64,000 bases of DNA from Parvularculaceae bacterium (GCA_020446945.1 JAGRDS010000019.1:53294-117293), one strand, 5' to 3'. Counted from the stretch's first letter, positions 45,644 through 54,550 are shown. Program-made: numbers and translations. The notes: generated from the sequence alone by a model not told the origin.

Positions 45644-45937
45644 ATGGCAGCGAATGCTGATAAACCCGATCTCATCGACGCTTTACTGACGCATTCAAAG
45701 CGCAGCGAGCTGGAAGCGTTTCTCGCAGACCTTTGTACGCCCGCCGAGATCAAGGCGTTGTCGGAGCGTTGGCGCGTCGCGCGCTATCTCGACGCCGGAG
45801 AGCTTTCCTACCGTGAGATCGCAGTCGCCGCCGGCTCAAGCACCGCAACCGTTACGCGCGTCGCGCGGTTTTTAAAGGACATGCCCTATCGCGGATACAG
45901 GCGCGCGCTCGACCGGCTGAGAAGGAAAAAAACATGA
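45644..45937 (+). CDS. yerC: TrpR/YerC-family transcriptional regulator, probable his regulator
   Basis: This 97-residue all-helical protein of the TrpR family has DALLTHSKRSELEAFLADLCTPAEIKALSERWRVARYLDAGE, then the helix-turn-helix SYREIAVAAGSSTATVTRVARFL and a basic tail. It matches the YerC/YecD branch rather than enterobacterial TrpR. It overlaps hisG by 4 bases (ATGA), so it is made together with the histidine enzymes and most likely controls them. Comparative work has proposed TrpR-family his regulators in other proteobacteria. The effector (probably histidine or a derivative) is unknown. Confidence 0.85.
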   Translation: MAANADKPDLIDALLTHSKRSELEAFLADLCTPAEIKALSERWRVARYLDAGELSYREIAVAAGSSTATVTRVARFLKDMPYRGYRRALDRLRRKKT

Positions 45938-46806
45938 GTTCGCCGCGCTTGCGTATCGCTGTTCAAAAAAGCGGCCGCCTCGCCGACAAAAGCCTTGAAT
46001 TCATTGAAGCGGCCGGCTTGCGAATTGTTAAAGGCGCCAATGAACTCCTTTATCGAATCGAGAACGCGCCGATCGATCTGTTGCGTGTTCGCGATGACGA
46101 TATTCCAACTTTTGTCGGCGACGGCGTCGCCGATTTCGGCATCGTTGGAAGGAACGTGCTCGAAGAGCGCGTTGAGGGCGAAAAGCCGATCGAGGTGATG
46201 GCGCTCGGTTTCGGCCGCTGCGACCTTCGTATCGCTGCGCCAAAGGATTTCATGTATGACGGGCCGCAATCGCTGGCAGGCGAGCGTATCGCCACGTCCT
46301 ATCCGAACATTCTTCGCCGCTTCCTCAAGAAGAATGATGTGAAAGCGGAAATAGTGACCATGCGGGGCGCGGTAGAGGTGGCGCCGCGCCTGAAACTCGC
46401 ACGCGCAATATGCGATCTGGTTTCAACCGGCGCCACGCTCGAGACGAATGGTCTGGCGGCGACCGAAACCATACTCGAAAGCGAGGCTGTGTTGATTCAG
46501 TGCCGCGGCCCGCTTTCGCCGGATCTGCGTCCGCTCGCCGACAGCATCATCGCTCGAATGCGCGGCGTTTCAGCCTCGCGCGGCGCAAAATATGTGATGA
46601 TGAACGCGCCGCGCGTCAGGTTGCCCGAAATCACAGAGATACTTCCGGGCGCCGGCGCCCCGACGGTTACGCCATTGGCCGGGCGCGACGATGCGGTTGC
46701 AGTGCATGCCGTCTGTCAGGAATCGGTATTCTGGGAGACGCTTGAAAAGCTGAAGTCCGCCGGCGCTTCGGCGATCCTCGTATTGCCAATCGAAAAGATG
46801 ATGTGA
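45934..46806 (+). CDS. hisG: ATP phosphoribosyltransferase (long form)
   Basis: HisG catalyses the first step of histidine synthesis, PRPP + ATP to phosphoribosyl-ATP. The 290-residue length and C-terminal extension place it in the long form, which is regulated by histidine and does not need HisZ. Visible motifs are RIAVQKSGRLADKSLEFIEAAGL, DIPTFVGDGVADFGIVGRNVLEE, IATSYPNILRRFLKKN, and AICDLVSTGATLETNGLAATETILES (PRPP site). It is coupled to yerC and hisD by 4-base overlaps. Confidence 0.95.
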   Translation: MSSPRLRIAVQKSGRLADKSLEFIEAAGLRIVKGANELLYRIENAPIDLLRVRDDDIPTFVGDGVADFGIVGRNVLEERVEGEKPIEVMALGFGRCDLRIAAPKDFMYDGPQSLAGERIATSYPNILRRFLKKNDVKAEIVTMRGAVEVAPRLKLARAICDLVSTGATLETNGLAATETILESEAVLIQCRGPLSPDLRPLADSIIARMRGVSASRGAKYVMMNAPRVRLPEITEILPGAGAPTVTPLAGRDDAVAVHAVCQESVFWETLEKLKSAGASAILVLPIEKMM

Positions 46807-48095
46807 GGCGCGCTGTGCAAGTACGATTTTGGCGTGCGCTCGACAGACAAGAGCGTCGGGAATTGCTCGCGCGGCCGGGAAGGCGGGTAGACGCCGCCAT
46901 TGTCGCGCGGGTCAGCGAGATAATCGATGACGTTGAAGAGCGCGGCGCGGCCGGCGTGCGCGATTGGGCGATTAAACTTGATGGCCACGCGCCGAGAACG
47001 ATTGAATTGAACGCAAGGCGCGTGAAAGACGCGCGCGCCGCGTTGACCGGCGAGGATATCGCCGCGCTGGAGATTGCAGCGGAAAATGTCCGAATTTTCC
47101 ATCGTGAGACGAAACCGCGCGATATCAAAATCGAACTGCGCTCCGGTCTTGTTTGCGAACGGCGATGGCGGCCGATTTCGGCTTGCGGTCTTTACGCGCC
47201 GGGCGGATCGGCGCCGCTTTTTTCTACGCTCCTGATGTTGGCCGAGCCTGCGCGCGCCGCCGGTGTTGGCGCGCGTATCGCGGTGACGCCGCCGATGCGC
47301 GACGGCGACGCTCATCCGATGATGGTGCTTGCAGCCTCGCTGTGCGAGCTTGAGGCGCTTTTTCTCGTCGGAGGGGCGCACGCGATCGCCGCGCTCGCAT
47401 TCGGCGCCGGCCTGACGAAGGCTGAAAAAATATTCGGACCCGGAAACGCCTATGTCTCCGAAGCGAAGAGGCAGGTCGCAGCGCGCGGGTTGGCGGCGAT
47501 CGACCTGCCGGCCGGCCCGAGTGAGCTTATGACGGTTGCGGATGCCGCCTGCGACGCGGAAATGGTCGCCGCCGATCTGCTGAGCCAGGCTGAACACGAC
47601 GCCGACGCGCAGGTCGTTCTCATAGCGACGTCGATAGAAGTTGCAGAGAAAATTCTAGCTGCGCTTGGTGAACAGATGCGCGACCTGCCGCGAGCGGATA
47701 TTGCGGCCCGCGCGCTTTCCCACTCCTTCGCCGTCATCGTCGAGGATCTCGAAGCGGCGGGGGCGATCGCCAATGAATATGCGCCGGAGCATCTGTCCTT
47801 GCATCTGGAAAACGCGGAGGAATTTTCGCGGACCATTGAAAACGCCGGTGCGATATTTCTCGGTGCGGCGAGCGCGGAAGTCTTCGGCGACTATATCGCC
47901 GGGCCAAGCCATGTATTGCCGACCGATTCGGCGGCGAAAGTGTGGAGCGGCGTTTCGACGGCGGCCTTCATGAAATGCATTTCGGTGCAGCGCCTGAGTG
48001 AAAACGGCGCCGCCGCGCTCGCCGGCGCTGCGGCGCGTCTCGCTCGGCTTGAAGGACTTGAAGCGCATGCGCGCGCGGCGGAGTTGCGGCGATGA
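46803..48095 (+). CDS. hisD: Histidinol dehydrogenase
   Basis: HisD carries out the last two oxidations to histidine, using NAD and zinc. The 430-residue protein has CGLYAPGGSAPLFSTLLMLAEPA, IFGPGNAYVSEAKRQV, DLPAGPSELMTVADA, LLSQAEHDADAQVVL and NEYAPEHLSLHLENAE, which includes the catalytic Glu/His pair, then GPSHVLPTDSAAKVWSGVS. The GTG start at 46803 overlaps the hisG stop; a GTG four codons on is an alternative. The stop overlaps the next gene by 4 bases. Confidence 0.95.
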   Translation: MRRAVQVRFWRALDRQERRELLARPGRRVDAAIVARVSEIIDDVEERGAAGVRDWAIKLDGHAPRTIELNARRVKDARAALTGEDIAALEIAAENVRIFHRETKPRDIKIELRSGLVCERRWRPISACGLYAPGGSAPLFSTLLMLAEPARAAGVGARIAVTPPMRDGDAHPMMVLAASLCELEALFLVGGAHAIAALAFGAGLTKAEKIFGPGNAYVSEAKRQVAARGLAAIDLPAGPSELMTVADAACDAEMVAADLLSQAEHDADAQVVLIATSIEVAEKILAALGEQMRDLPRADIAARALSHSFAVIVEDLEAAGAIANEYAPEHLSLHLENAEEFSRTIENAGAIFLGAASAEVFGDYIAGPSHVLPTDSAAKVWSGVSTAAFMKCISVQRLSENGAAALAGAAARLARLEGLEAHARAAELRR

Positions 48096-49513
48096 GGGAC
48101 GCGCCGTTCGCACCATTGATTAACGGCGGCGACGCTTTGCGCCGTCGCGCAGGCGAAACCGACCGCCTTCGTCGACGCATGGCGGATTTGTATGCGGTCG
48201 ACGAGGAAAACATCCTGCCTGTTCGCGGGCGAGCGCATGGATTTGAGCTCGCGTTTCGAATGCTGGCGCGCGATGGCGGGACTGTCTGTACTATGGAAAG
48301 TTCGCCGACGATCGCCTGGCTTGCTCGACTTTACGGTGTCGCATTCGCAAGCCCGGCCGAGGCGTCTGTCTTATTCGCCGCCCAATCCGCCGTCCCGTCC
48401 GCCCCCTCAATGGAGGCGGATGGGCGGCGATTGCTCATTCTCGATGAAAGCGAGATTGAATTCTGCGATTCGCCGAGCCTCTCGAAAGACGCGGTGAGGA
48501 GTGATGGCGTCGCCGTCATTCGTTCGCTTGAGCTTTCATTCGGTTTGGGCGGCGCCCCATGCGGCGCAATTGTCGCAAACGCTGCGCTCGTGCGCCGTCT
48601 CGCGATGTTTGTCGAACCGGATGCGTTGCCGCCGGTTATCTGCCAGGCGGCTCTCGCCGCGCTCGACCCAATGCGGATGGCGGCGACGAAGGCGCGCATC
48701 AGTTTTGTGAAAAGCGAGCGGGAGCGCATCGCGGCGGCGCTTATGGGTGCAAAGGCGGAACGCGGCCCGTCTGTCGTCATCGAGGCCGGTGCGCAAAGTC
48801 CGGTGATCGCGCGATTGCGCGAATTCGGCATCTGCGCCGAGCGGCTTTGCGAACGCCGAATTCGCCTTCCCATTGGAACGGGTGAGGAAAATGACCGATT
48901 GCTCGCGGCGTTCGGCGCTGCGCCGGACGCGGGCCGCGTGCGCCGTGGAGAGGCCGTGCGCGAAACGAAAGAAACGAAAATCGTCGCGATCGTTGATCTC
49001 GACCGCGAAGGCGGGAGCGAGATAGACACCGGCGTCGGGTTTTTCGATCACATGATAATGCAGATCGCCCATCATGCAGGCGTTTCGGTGGCGCTTTCCT
49101 GCAAGGGCGATCTCGAGATCGACGCTCATCACACGATCGAAGATTGCGCGATCGCGTTCGGCGCGGCGCTGTCAGATGCGCTGGGGGAGCGGCGCGGCAT
49201 CGCGCGATTCGGTTTCACGCTGCCGATGGATGAAGCGCAGGCGCAAATATCCATAGATCTTGGCGGGCGGCCCTATCTCGTATTTGACGGAGAATTTTCA
49301 AACCCGTCGATCGGCGAATACCCGACCCAGATGAGCGAACATGTCTTTCGATCCCTGTCGCAATCATTAGGCGCGGCAATTCATCTTCGCGTTACGGGCG
49401 AAAATGATCATCACAAGACAGAAGCGTGTTTTAAAGCGTTCGGGCGCGCGCTGCGCCAGGCCGTACGGATCGAAGGCGACACGACGCCGTCGACCAAGGG
49501 GGCGATCCTGTGA
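48092..49513 (+). CDS. hisB: Fusion: degenerate HisC-like domain + imidazoleglycerol-phosphate dehydratase
   Basis: The single frame of 473 residues joins two parts. Residues 283-473 are a full HisB: GSEIDTGVGFFDHMIMQIAHH, AHHTIEDCAIAFGAAL, ENDHHKTEACFKAFGRAL, with the metal-binding His/Glu sets intact. Residues 1-276 align along their length with the true HisC at 52199-53302. However, the PLP lysine (K220 there) is Leu148, the pyridine-contact Tyr190 is Glu121, Asn160 of NPxNPTG is Val101, and phosphate-binding Arg228 is Pro156. The late Arg-x-x-x-G (IRLPIGTGEEN) is kept. Dehydratase activity is expected. The N-terminal half is probably not an aminotransferase; its role could be structural. 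Overlaps hisD and hisH. Confidence 0.88.
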   Translation: MRDAPFAPLINGGDALRRRAGETDRLRRRMADLYAVDEENILPVRGRAHGFELAFRMLARDGGTVCTMESSPTIAWLARLYGVAFASPAEASVLFAAQSAVPSAPSMEADGRRLLILDESEIEFCDSPSLSKDAVRSDGVAVIRSLELSFGLGGAPCGAIVANAALVRRLAMFVEPDALPPVICQAALAALDPMRMAATKARISFVKSERERIAAALMGAKAERGPSVVIEAGAQSPVIARLREFGICAERLCERRIRLPIGTGEENDRLLAAFGAAPDAGRVRRGEAVRETKETKIVAIVDLDREGGSEIDTGVGFFDHMIMQIAHHAGVSVALSCKGDLEIDAHHTIEDCAIAFGAALSDALGERRGIARFGFTLPMDEAQAQISIDLGGRPYLVFDGEFSNPSIGEYPTQMSEHVFRSLSQSLGAAIHLRVTGENDHHKTEACFKAFGRALRQAVRIEGDTTPSTKGAIL

Positions 49514-50106
49514 AAGTCACTGTCATCAGGCTCGGCGTCGGAAACACAGCGTCGGTGAAATTTGCGCTGGAGCGCCTTGGCGCCGCTGTTCGCCTTACCG
49601 ATGATCCGTTAGAAATATCAGAGGCTGAAAGGCTCATTCTTCCGGGCGTCGGCGCCGCCGCCTTCGCCATGCATCGAATGGACGCGATCGGCGTAAGGGA
49701 CGCCATCGTGAATTTCAAAAGGCCGCTTCTCGGAATTTGCCTTGGTCAACAATTGCTGTTTGAGGAAAGCGAGGAGGGCGCCGTAGAAACGCTTGGGCTT
49801 ATCGGCGGAATGGTCCGCCGGCTTCCGGCGTCGATCGCCGCGCCTGCGCCGCATATGGGGTGGTCGCGGCTTTCCGCTGTCAAACCCGATCCGCTGCTCG
49901 AAGGAGTTCGGGAAGGCGACTATTGCTATTTCGTACATTCATTCGCCTGTCCGGTGAATGAAGCAACGCTCGCCGTCTCGTCATACTCTGGCGCGTTCGC
50001 CGCGGCGATTGGTATGCGCAATATTTATGGTTGCCAGTTTCATCCCGAGCGTTCCGGCGAGCCCGGGCGGCGCATCCTTTCCAATTTCCTGGCGCTCCCA
50101 TGCTGA
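49510..50106 (+). CDS. hisH: Imidazole glycerol phosphate synthase subunit HisH (glutaminase)
   Basis: This 198-residue class I glutamine amidotransferase supplies ammonia to HisF. The nucleophile Cys is in LLGICLGQQLLFEESEEG, and the His-Glu pair lies in QFHPERSGEPG near the C-terminus. It begins MKVTVIRLGVGNTASVKFALERLG. The GTG start overlaps hisB by 4 bases, and the stop overlaps the hisA start by 7 bases. Confidence 0.95.
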   Translation: MKVTVIRLGVGNTASVKFALERLGAAVRLTDDPLEISEAERLILPGVGAAAFAMHRMDAIGVRDAIVNFKRPLLGICLGQQLLFEESEEGAVETLGLIGGMVRRLPASIAAPAPHMGWSRLSAVKPDPLLEGVREGDYCYFVHSFACPVNEATLAVSSYSGAFAAAIGMRNIYGCQFHPERSGEPGRRILSNFLALPC

Positions 50107-50825
50107 TTATTCCTGCAATCGACCTGATGAGCGGGCGCTGCGTGCGGCTGAAGCAGGGACGATTCGATGATGCGACCGTTTACGGCGATCCGCGGGCGCA
50201 GATTGCCGAATTCGCCGCCGGCGGCGCTGAATGGATTCATATCGTCGATCTTGACGGCGCCCGCGACGGCGCGCGGCGGCAAAGCGGGCTGATCGGCGAA
50301 CTCGCCGGCGCCTCGCCGTCGAAGATACAATGCGGCGGAGGCGTACGATCGCGTGACGACGTTGCACGCTTGCTGGACGCTGGCGCCTCGCGCGTCGTCA
50401 TCGGGTCGATGGCGGTTAAAAACGCGCCCGCGACAGCGAAGCTTTTCGATGAATTCGGCGCAGAACGAATTTGCTGCGCCTTTGACGTCGCCGAAACTGC
50501 GGCGGGTGAATTCGACGTTCGCGTTCACGGGTGGACGGCCGGCGCCGGGGTTTCGATCGATCAGGCGATTTCGGCGTACCAGGGAACGGATCTGGCGCAT
50601 ATTCTTGTCACGGACATTTCCCGTGATGGTATTCTTGCCGGCCCGAATGTCGATCTTATGGCCTCATTGAAATCGAAACATCCATCGATACGTTTGCAGG
50701 CGTCCGGCGGCGTTGCGGCGCTTGCAGATATCGGCGCGCTTCGCGATGCGCGCGCTGACGCAGCGATTGTGGGCCGCGCATTCTATGAAAACCGATTTAC
50801 GCTGGAGGCGGCGCGTGCCTGCTAA
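50100..50825 (+). CDS. hisA: ProFAR isomerase HisA
   Basis: This 241-residue (beta/alpha)8-barrel enzyme isomerises ProFAR to PRFAR. The start block LIIPAIDLMSGRCVRLKQG has the catalytic Asp8. The other key parts are IHIVDLDGARDG, IQCGGGVRSRDDVARLLDAGASRVVIGS and LVTDISRDGILAGPN with the second Asp. The start at 50100 is chosen because it gives the family N-terminus; the frame is open further into hisH. It overlaps hisF by 11 bases. Confidence 0.95.
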   Translation: MLIIPAIDLMSGRCVRLKQGRFDDATVYGDPRAQIAEFAAGGAEWIHIVDLDGARDGARRQSGLIGELAGASPSKIQCGGGVRSRDDVARLLDAGASRVVIGSMAVKNAPATAKLFDEFGAERICCAFDVAETAAGEFDVRVHGWTAGAGVSIDQAISAYQGTDLAHILVTDISRDGILAGPNVDLMASLKSKHPSIRLQASGGVAALADIGALRDARADAAIVGRAFYENRFTLEAARAC

Positions 50826-51582
50826 ACGCATAATCGCATGTCTCGATGTCCGGGACGGCCGCGTCGTAAAGGGCGTGCGGTTTGAAGGGCACGTAGACAT
50901 GGGCGACCCGGCCGACCTGGCGGTGCGTTATCGCGACGCCGGCGTCGATGAACTTGTCATCTATGACATAACCGCCTCGGCGGAGCGCAGAACGATAGAC
51001 TATGGGTGGGTAAGCGAAATCGCGCGTCATCTCGATATTCCGCTGTGCGTCGCCGGCGGCATACGCTCTATCGAACAGGCGGTATCCTGTCTTGAAAGCG
51101 GCGCCGACAAGGTTTCGATAAATTCTCCTGCGCTTGCCGATCCCGAATTCATCACGCAGCTATCCAATGTCGCCGGGTCGCAATGCGTGGTCGTCGGCGT
51201 CGACAGCCGGCTCGTAGAAGGCGAATGGTCGGCGTTTCAATTCACCGGAGATGCGAAAACGATCCGTCGGACGCCGCGCCGCATGCTCGACTGGATCGTG
51301 GAGGCGGCCGAACGCGGCGCGGGGGAGATTGTCCTTAACTGCATGGACAGTGACGGCGTACGCAATGGCTTCGATATCGCGCAGTTAAAGGAAGCGCGCG
51401 CGCGTCTTTCGGTTCCGCTTGTTGCGTCGGGCGGCGCGGGAACGGCGGATGATTTCGTGCGCGTGTTCAAAGAGGCGGACGTATCGGGTGCGCTCGCCGC
51501 AGGCGTATTTCATTCGGGTGCGACGAGCGTTTCAGATGTGAAAGCGGCTTTGCGCCGCGCAGGACTGGAGGCGCGGACATGA
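50815..51582 (+). CDS. hisF: Imidazole glycerol phosphate synthase subunit HisF (cyclase)
   Basis: This 255-residue barrel enzyme forms imidazole glycerol phosphate and AICAR with ammonia from HisH. Landmarks are RIIACLDVRDGRVVKGVRFEG (Asp11), IPLCVAGGIRSIEQA, VVVGVDSRLVEGEW (Asp130), EIVLNCMDSDGVRNGFDI, VASGGAGTADDF and AGVFHSG. The GTG start at 50815 has GGAGG at 50804-50808 and gives the normal length. It overlaps hisA and hisIE. Confidence 0.96.
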   Translation: MPAKRIIACLDVRDGRVVKGVRFEGHVDMGDPADLAVRYRDAGVDELVIYDITASAERRTIDYGWVSEIARHLDIPLCVAGGIRSIEQAVSCLESGADKVSINSPALADPEFITQLSNVAGSQCVVVGVDSRLVEGEWSAFQFTGDAKTIRRTPRRMLDWIVEAAERGAGEIVLNCMDSDGVRNGFDIAQLKEARARLSVPLVASGGAGTADDFVRVFKEADVSGALAAGVFHSGATSVSDVKAALRRAGLEART

Positions 51583-52202
51583 AGGTTTCCCCGAATTTCG
51601 AGATCGATTTCGAAAAAGGCGGCGGGCTGGTCCCCGCCGTTGTTCAGGATGCGAAGACGCGGCAAGTCCTGATGCTCGCCTATATGGACAAGGCGGCATT
51701 CGACGAAACAATCGAGAGCGGCGAGGCGACATTTTTCTCGCGTTCGCGCGGCGGGCGCTGGCGCAAGGGGGAGACATCAGGCAACCGATTGAAAATCGTT
51801 TCAGTTACGCCCGATTGCGATTGCGATGCGATCCTCTTGCTCGCCGAACCGCAGGGGCCGGCCTGTCATACCGGATCGACTAGCTGCTTCGGGCGGGATG
51901 AGGCGCCCGGCGTCGGCCGCTTCGGCGCGCTCGAACGCACTGTGAGAACTCGCGCGAACGCTTCGCCGGAAGAAAGCTGGACGGCGAAGCTCATTGAGTC
52001 CGGCGCCAAACGCATAGCGCAGAAGGTCGGCGAGGAAGGCGTCGAATGCGCACTCGCCGGCGCCGCCGGCGGTGATGAAGAGTTGAAAAACGAAGCGGCG
52101 GACTTATTCTACCATCTCGCCGTATTATTATTCGTACGCGGATTGTCTTTCGAAGACATAGCGGCGACGCTTGAACGGCGTGCGAAAGGGGAAGCGTCGT
52201 GA
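51579..52202 (+). CDS. hisIE: Bifunctional phosphoribosyl-AMP cyclohydrolase / phosphoribosyl-ATP pyrophosphatase
   Basis: The 207-residue fusion holds HisI at the front (LMLAYMDKAAFDETIESGEATFFSRSRGGRWRKGETSGN, zinc/magnesium motif DCDCDAIL, CHTGSTSCFG). HisE follows from about residue 115 (LERTVRTRANASPEESWTAKLIESGAKRIAQKVGEEGVECALA...NEAADLFYHLAVLLF). It performs steps 2 and 3 of histidine synthesis. It overlaps hisF and hisC by 4 bases each. Confidence 0.95.
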   Translation: MKVSPNFEIDFEKGGGLVPAVVQDAKTRQVLMLAYMDKAAFDETIESGEATFFSRSRGGRWRKGETSGNRLKIVSVTPDCDCDAILLLAEPQGPACHTGSTSCFGRDEAPGVGRFGALERTVRTRANASPEESWTAKLIESGAKRIAQKVGEEGVECALAGAAGGDEELKNEAADLFYHLAVLLFVRGLSFEDIAATLERRAKGEAS

Positions 52203-53302
52203 GTGGTCCGCGGCCGAGAACCGGCGTTCTCGATATTCCTCTTTACACACCCGGAAAATCGCCGGCGGCGTTCGAGCGGGATATAGTCAAACTGAGCGCA
52301 AACGAGAACGCGCTCGGGTGCAGTCCGTTATCGCGCGCCGCCTTTCTCGAAGCGGCGGGAGGTCTCAGCCTTTACCCGGACATGTATGCGCGCGCGTTGA
52401 GAGACGCGGTTGGCGCGCGCTACGGTCTCGATCCAAAAAGACTGGTTTTCGGCGCGGGATCGGACGAAATTTTTACGCTCGCCTGTCGGGCCTTTCTTTC
52501 GCCCGGCGACAATGCGGTGCAGCCGGAATACGGCTTCGCCGCCTGGGAGATTGCGACACGCGCCGCCGGCGGCGAAATGCTGTGTGCGAAAGAGAGAGAC
52601 TTTCATGTCGATGTCGACGCGCTATTGCGCCGCGTCAACCGCCGTACACGGCTTGTCTTTGTCGCAAACCCCGCAAACCCCACCGGCACGGCGATTTCCT
52701 TCAGCGAAATCGAACGCCTTCACAACGGGCTGCGCAAGGACGTCTTGCTTGTCCTTGACGGAGCTTACGCCGAATTCGCGGGCGCGGACGATTATGCGCG
52801 CGAGTTTGCGCTCGCCGCTGAGGCGCAGAATATCCTGGTGACCAGGACTTTCTCGAAACTCTATGGGCTCGCGGCGCTTCGTATCGGTTGGGGCTTCGGT
52901 TCGGCGGAAATTACAGGCGCGCTGGAGCGGGTAAGGGCGCCGTTCAACACGAGCGCGCCGTCGCAGGCGGCGGCGGCCGCAGCGCTTGCAGATACGCAGT
53001 TTCATGCGCAATCGGTCGCCTATGTTGAAGAGGCGCGCGCCGATCTTTCCTCGTTCCTTTCCGGGTTCGGCGTGCGCGTACTTCCGTCGGCCGCAAATTT
53101 CGTGACAATCCTGTTCGAGGGCGATGACAACGTGCAGGCGCGCAAGGTCGAATCGCGGCTGGCGAGCGCCGGCGTGCTGGTGCGCGGGCTTCGCAATTAC
53201 GCGATCGCCGAGGGGCTTCGCATAACGATCGGACCGCCCGAAAGCCTTGCGCGGTTCAAAACCGCCTTCACTGAAATCATCGAGGACATGCGGCGCGCCT
53301 GA
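52199..53302 (+). CDS. hisC: Histidinol-phosphate aminotransferase
   Basis: This is the intact HisC of the operon, 367 residues. KLSANENALGCSP binds substrate phosphate and PLP. NPANPTG is at 157-163, LLVLDGAYAEF has Tyr190, TRTFSKLYGLAALRIGW holds the PLP Lys220 and Arg228, and the Arg near the C-terminus is in LRITIGPPESLARF. The GTG start overlaps hisIE. Because the hisC-like part of the hisB fusion has lost these residues, this gene is likely to supply the transaminase step. A 75-base gap separates it from the PrnB-like gene. Confidence 0.94.
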   Translation: MSGPRPRTGVLDIPLYTPGKSPAAFERDIVKLSANENALGCSPLSRAAFLEAAGGLSLYPDMYARALRDAVGARYGLDPKRLVFGAGSDEIFTLACRAFLSPGDNAVQPEYGFAAWEIATRAAGGEMLCAKERDFHVDVDALLRRVNRRTRLVFVANPANPTGTAISFSEIERLHNGLRKDVLLVLDGAYAEFAGADDYAREFALAAEAQNILVTRTFSKLYGLAALRIGWGFGSAEITGALERVRAPFNTSAPSQAAAAAALADTQFHAQSVAYVEEARADLSSFLSGFGVRVLPSAANFVTILFEGDDNVQARKVESRLASAGVLVRGLRNYAIAEGLRITIGPPESLARFKTAFTEIIEDMRRA

Positions 53303-53377
53303 TGAGCCGATAGGGCGCATGGACGCCGATTGGGATCGGGGCTAGTTTCAGCGCCGACCACAAGCGGAGCGGGCGCC

Positions 53378-54550
53378 ATGAGCAAAAACGTCGAGACTTT
53401 TGACGGCTGGATTCGCGGCCGGTTCGCCGACTTCAATTCGGAACTTGAAGAGCTTTATTTCGCCCAGGAGGACCGGTCGAATGTCGATGGGGTCGGCGAC
53501 GATCTGAAAAAGGCGATCTATGACGAGGGCCGGAATTTCGTTTCCGCATTGCGCGAGGAAGGAAATACGGACGAGGGGTTCGATCGCGCTTTTGATCTGC
53601 TTGGCGATCTCGGCTTATGGCTTGCGGCGCTGCGCCGCCATGAAATGACCAACCCGGCGCGCGAGGAGAAATCGCCATTTTTCGAAGCTTCAGCGCTCGG
53701 CATGCATATCGGCGCTTCGATCGGCGTCGTGCCGCGCTTCGCGACGAGCCATCTTTCGACCCATAACGCAGCGGTAAACGGCAAGGCGAAAGCCTTTACG
53801 CGCCTGCACGATGAAAAGCTGTTTCTTGATTACAATACGCGCGGCATATTCTCGTATAAACGCGCCGCCGACGCGCTGATGCGGATTACGCCGATCGGCG
53901 TATCCCATCCGGTCGCGCACACGCTTTTCGAAGACGCGCTAAACGCGCTGGGGGACGTTGCAAGGTGGAACGAGATTTTATTTGATGAGCTGGATATAGA
54001 CCGGTTCTTTTACAGCGTACGCCCATATTACAAGCCTTATCGCGTCGGACGCCATGAATACCGCGGCGCAAACGCCGGCGATTTTTCCGGTATCAACGAA
54101 ATCGATTTGCTGCTGGGTCTGTGCCAGGCCAATGACCCCTATTATTCGCAGTTGCTGGTCGACAAGATGCTGTTCATGAGGCCGGAGGACCAGTCGTCGC
54201 TTCGCGATTGCATGCGCCGCCGAAATTTCCTCGACCAGTTTCTGGACCTTGCCCCGGCCGCGAAAAAGGAAACCTGGTTCAAGGAGAACGCGACGATGTT
54301 CGTTAATGTCGTCGAGGCGCATGGGCGCGCGGCGCGCCAGCATCATGACATGCTTGTCTCGCGCTTTATCGAAAAGCCTTCCGTCGCGCTCGATCAGGCA
54401 AAGCTTTCCCAGGTGACGGCGAGCGGCCCGCCATTGCCGGTGTTGCTGCGTTCGCTTGAAATACTTCGTGATTTGCGCATGGCGGCTGCGCGGGACGACA
54501 TTAAAACGCGCCATGACGATCTTGAGCGACTTAAGAATGCAATCGCCTGA
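53378..54550 (+). CDS. PrnB-like protein (DUF1864, heme dioxygenase superfamily)
   Basis: The 390-residue protein resembles monodechloroaminopyrrolnitrin synthase PrnB, a relative of tryptophan and indoleamine 2,3-dioxygenases. Family landmarks include HIGASIGVVPRFATSHLSTHN, PYYKPYRVGRHEYRGANAGDFSGINEIDLLLGLCQANDPYY and MRRRNFLDQFL. His315, His322 and His323 in the stretch AHGRAARQHHDMLVSRF are candidates for the proximal heme ligand. No pyrrolnitrin cluster (prnA, prnC, prnD) is nearby, so pyrrolnitrin is not implied. Aromatic amino acid genes lie immediately downstream on the other strand. The start at 53378 has GAGCGGGC upstream. The reaction is unknown. Confidence 0.75.
   Translation: MSKNVETFDGWIRGRFADFNSELEELYFAQEDRSNVDGVGDDLKKAIYDEGRNFVSALREEGNTDEGFDRAFDLLGDLGLWLAALRRHEMTNPAREEKSPFFEASALGMHIGASIGVVPRFATSHLSTHNAAVNGKAKAFTRLHDEKLFLDYNTRGIFSYKRAADALMRITPIGVSHPVAHTLFEDALNALGDVARWNEILFDELDIDRFFYSVRPYYKPYRVGRHEYRGANAGDFSGINEIDLLLGLCQANDPYYSQLLVDKMLFMRPEDQSSLRDCMRRRNFLDQFLDLAPAAKKETWFKENATMFVNVVEAHGRAARQHHDMLVSRFIEKPSVALDQAKLSQVTASGPPLPVLLRSLEILRDLRMAAARDDIKTRHDDLERLKNAIA

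Noticed and set aside
46716..47597. Leftward open frame of about 290 codons opposite hisD
   Set aside because: It is antisense to the clear hisD and its product is Arg-rich with no domain.
53378..54550. Pyrrolnitrin biosynthesis cluster
   Set aside because: Only a PrnB-like gene is present; no halogenases prnA/prnC or oxygenase prnD are nearby.
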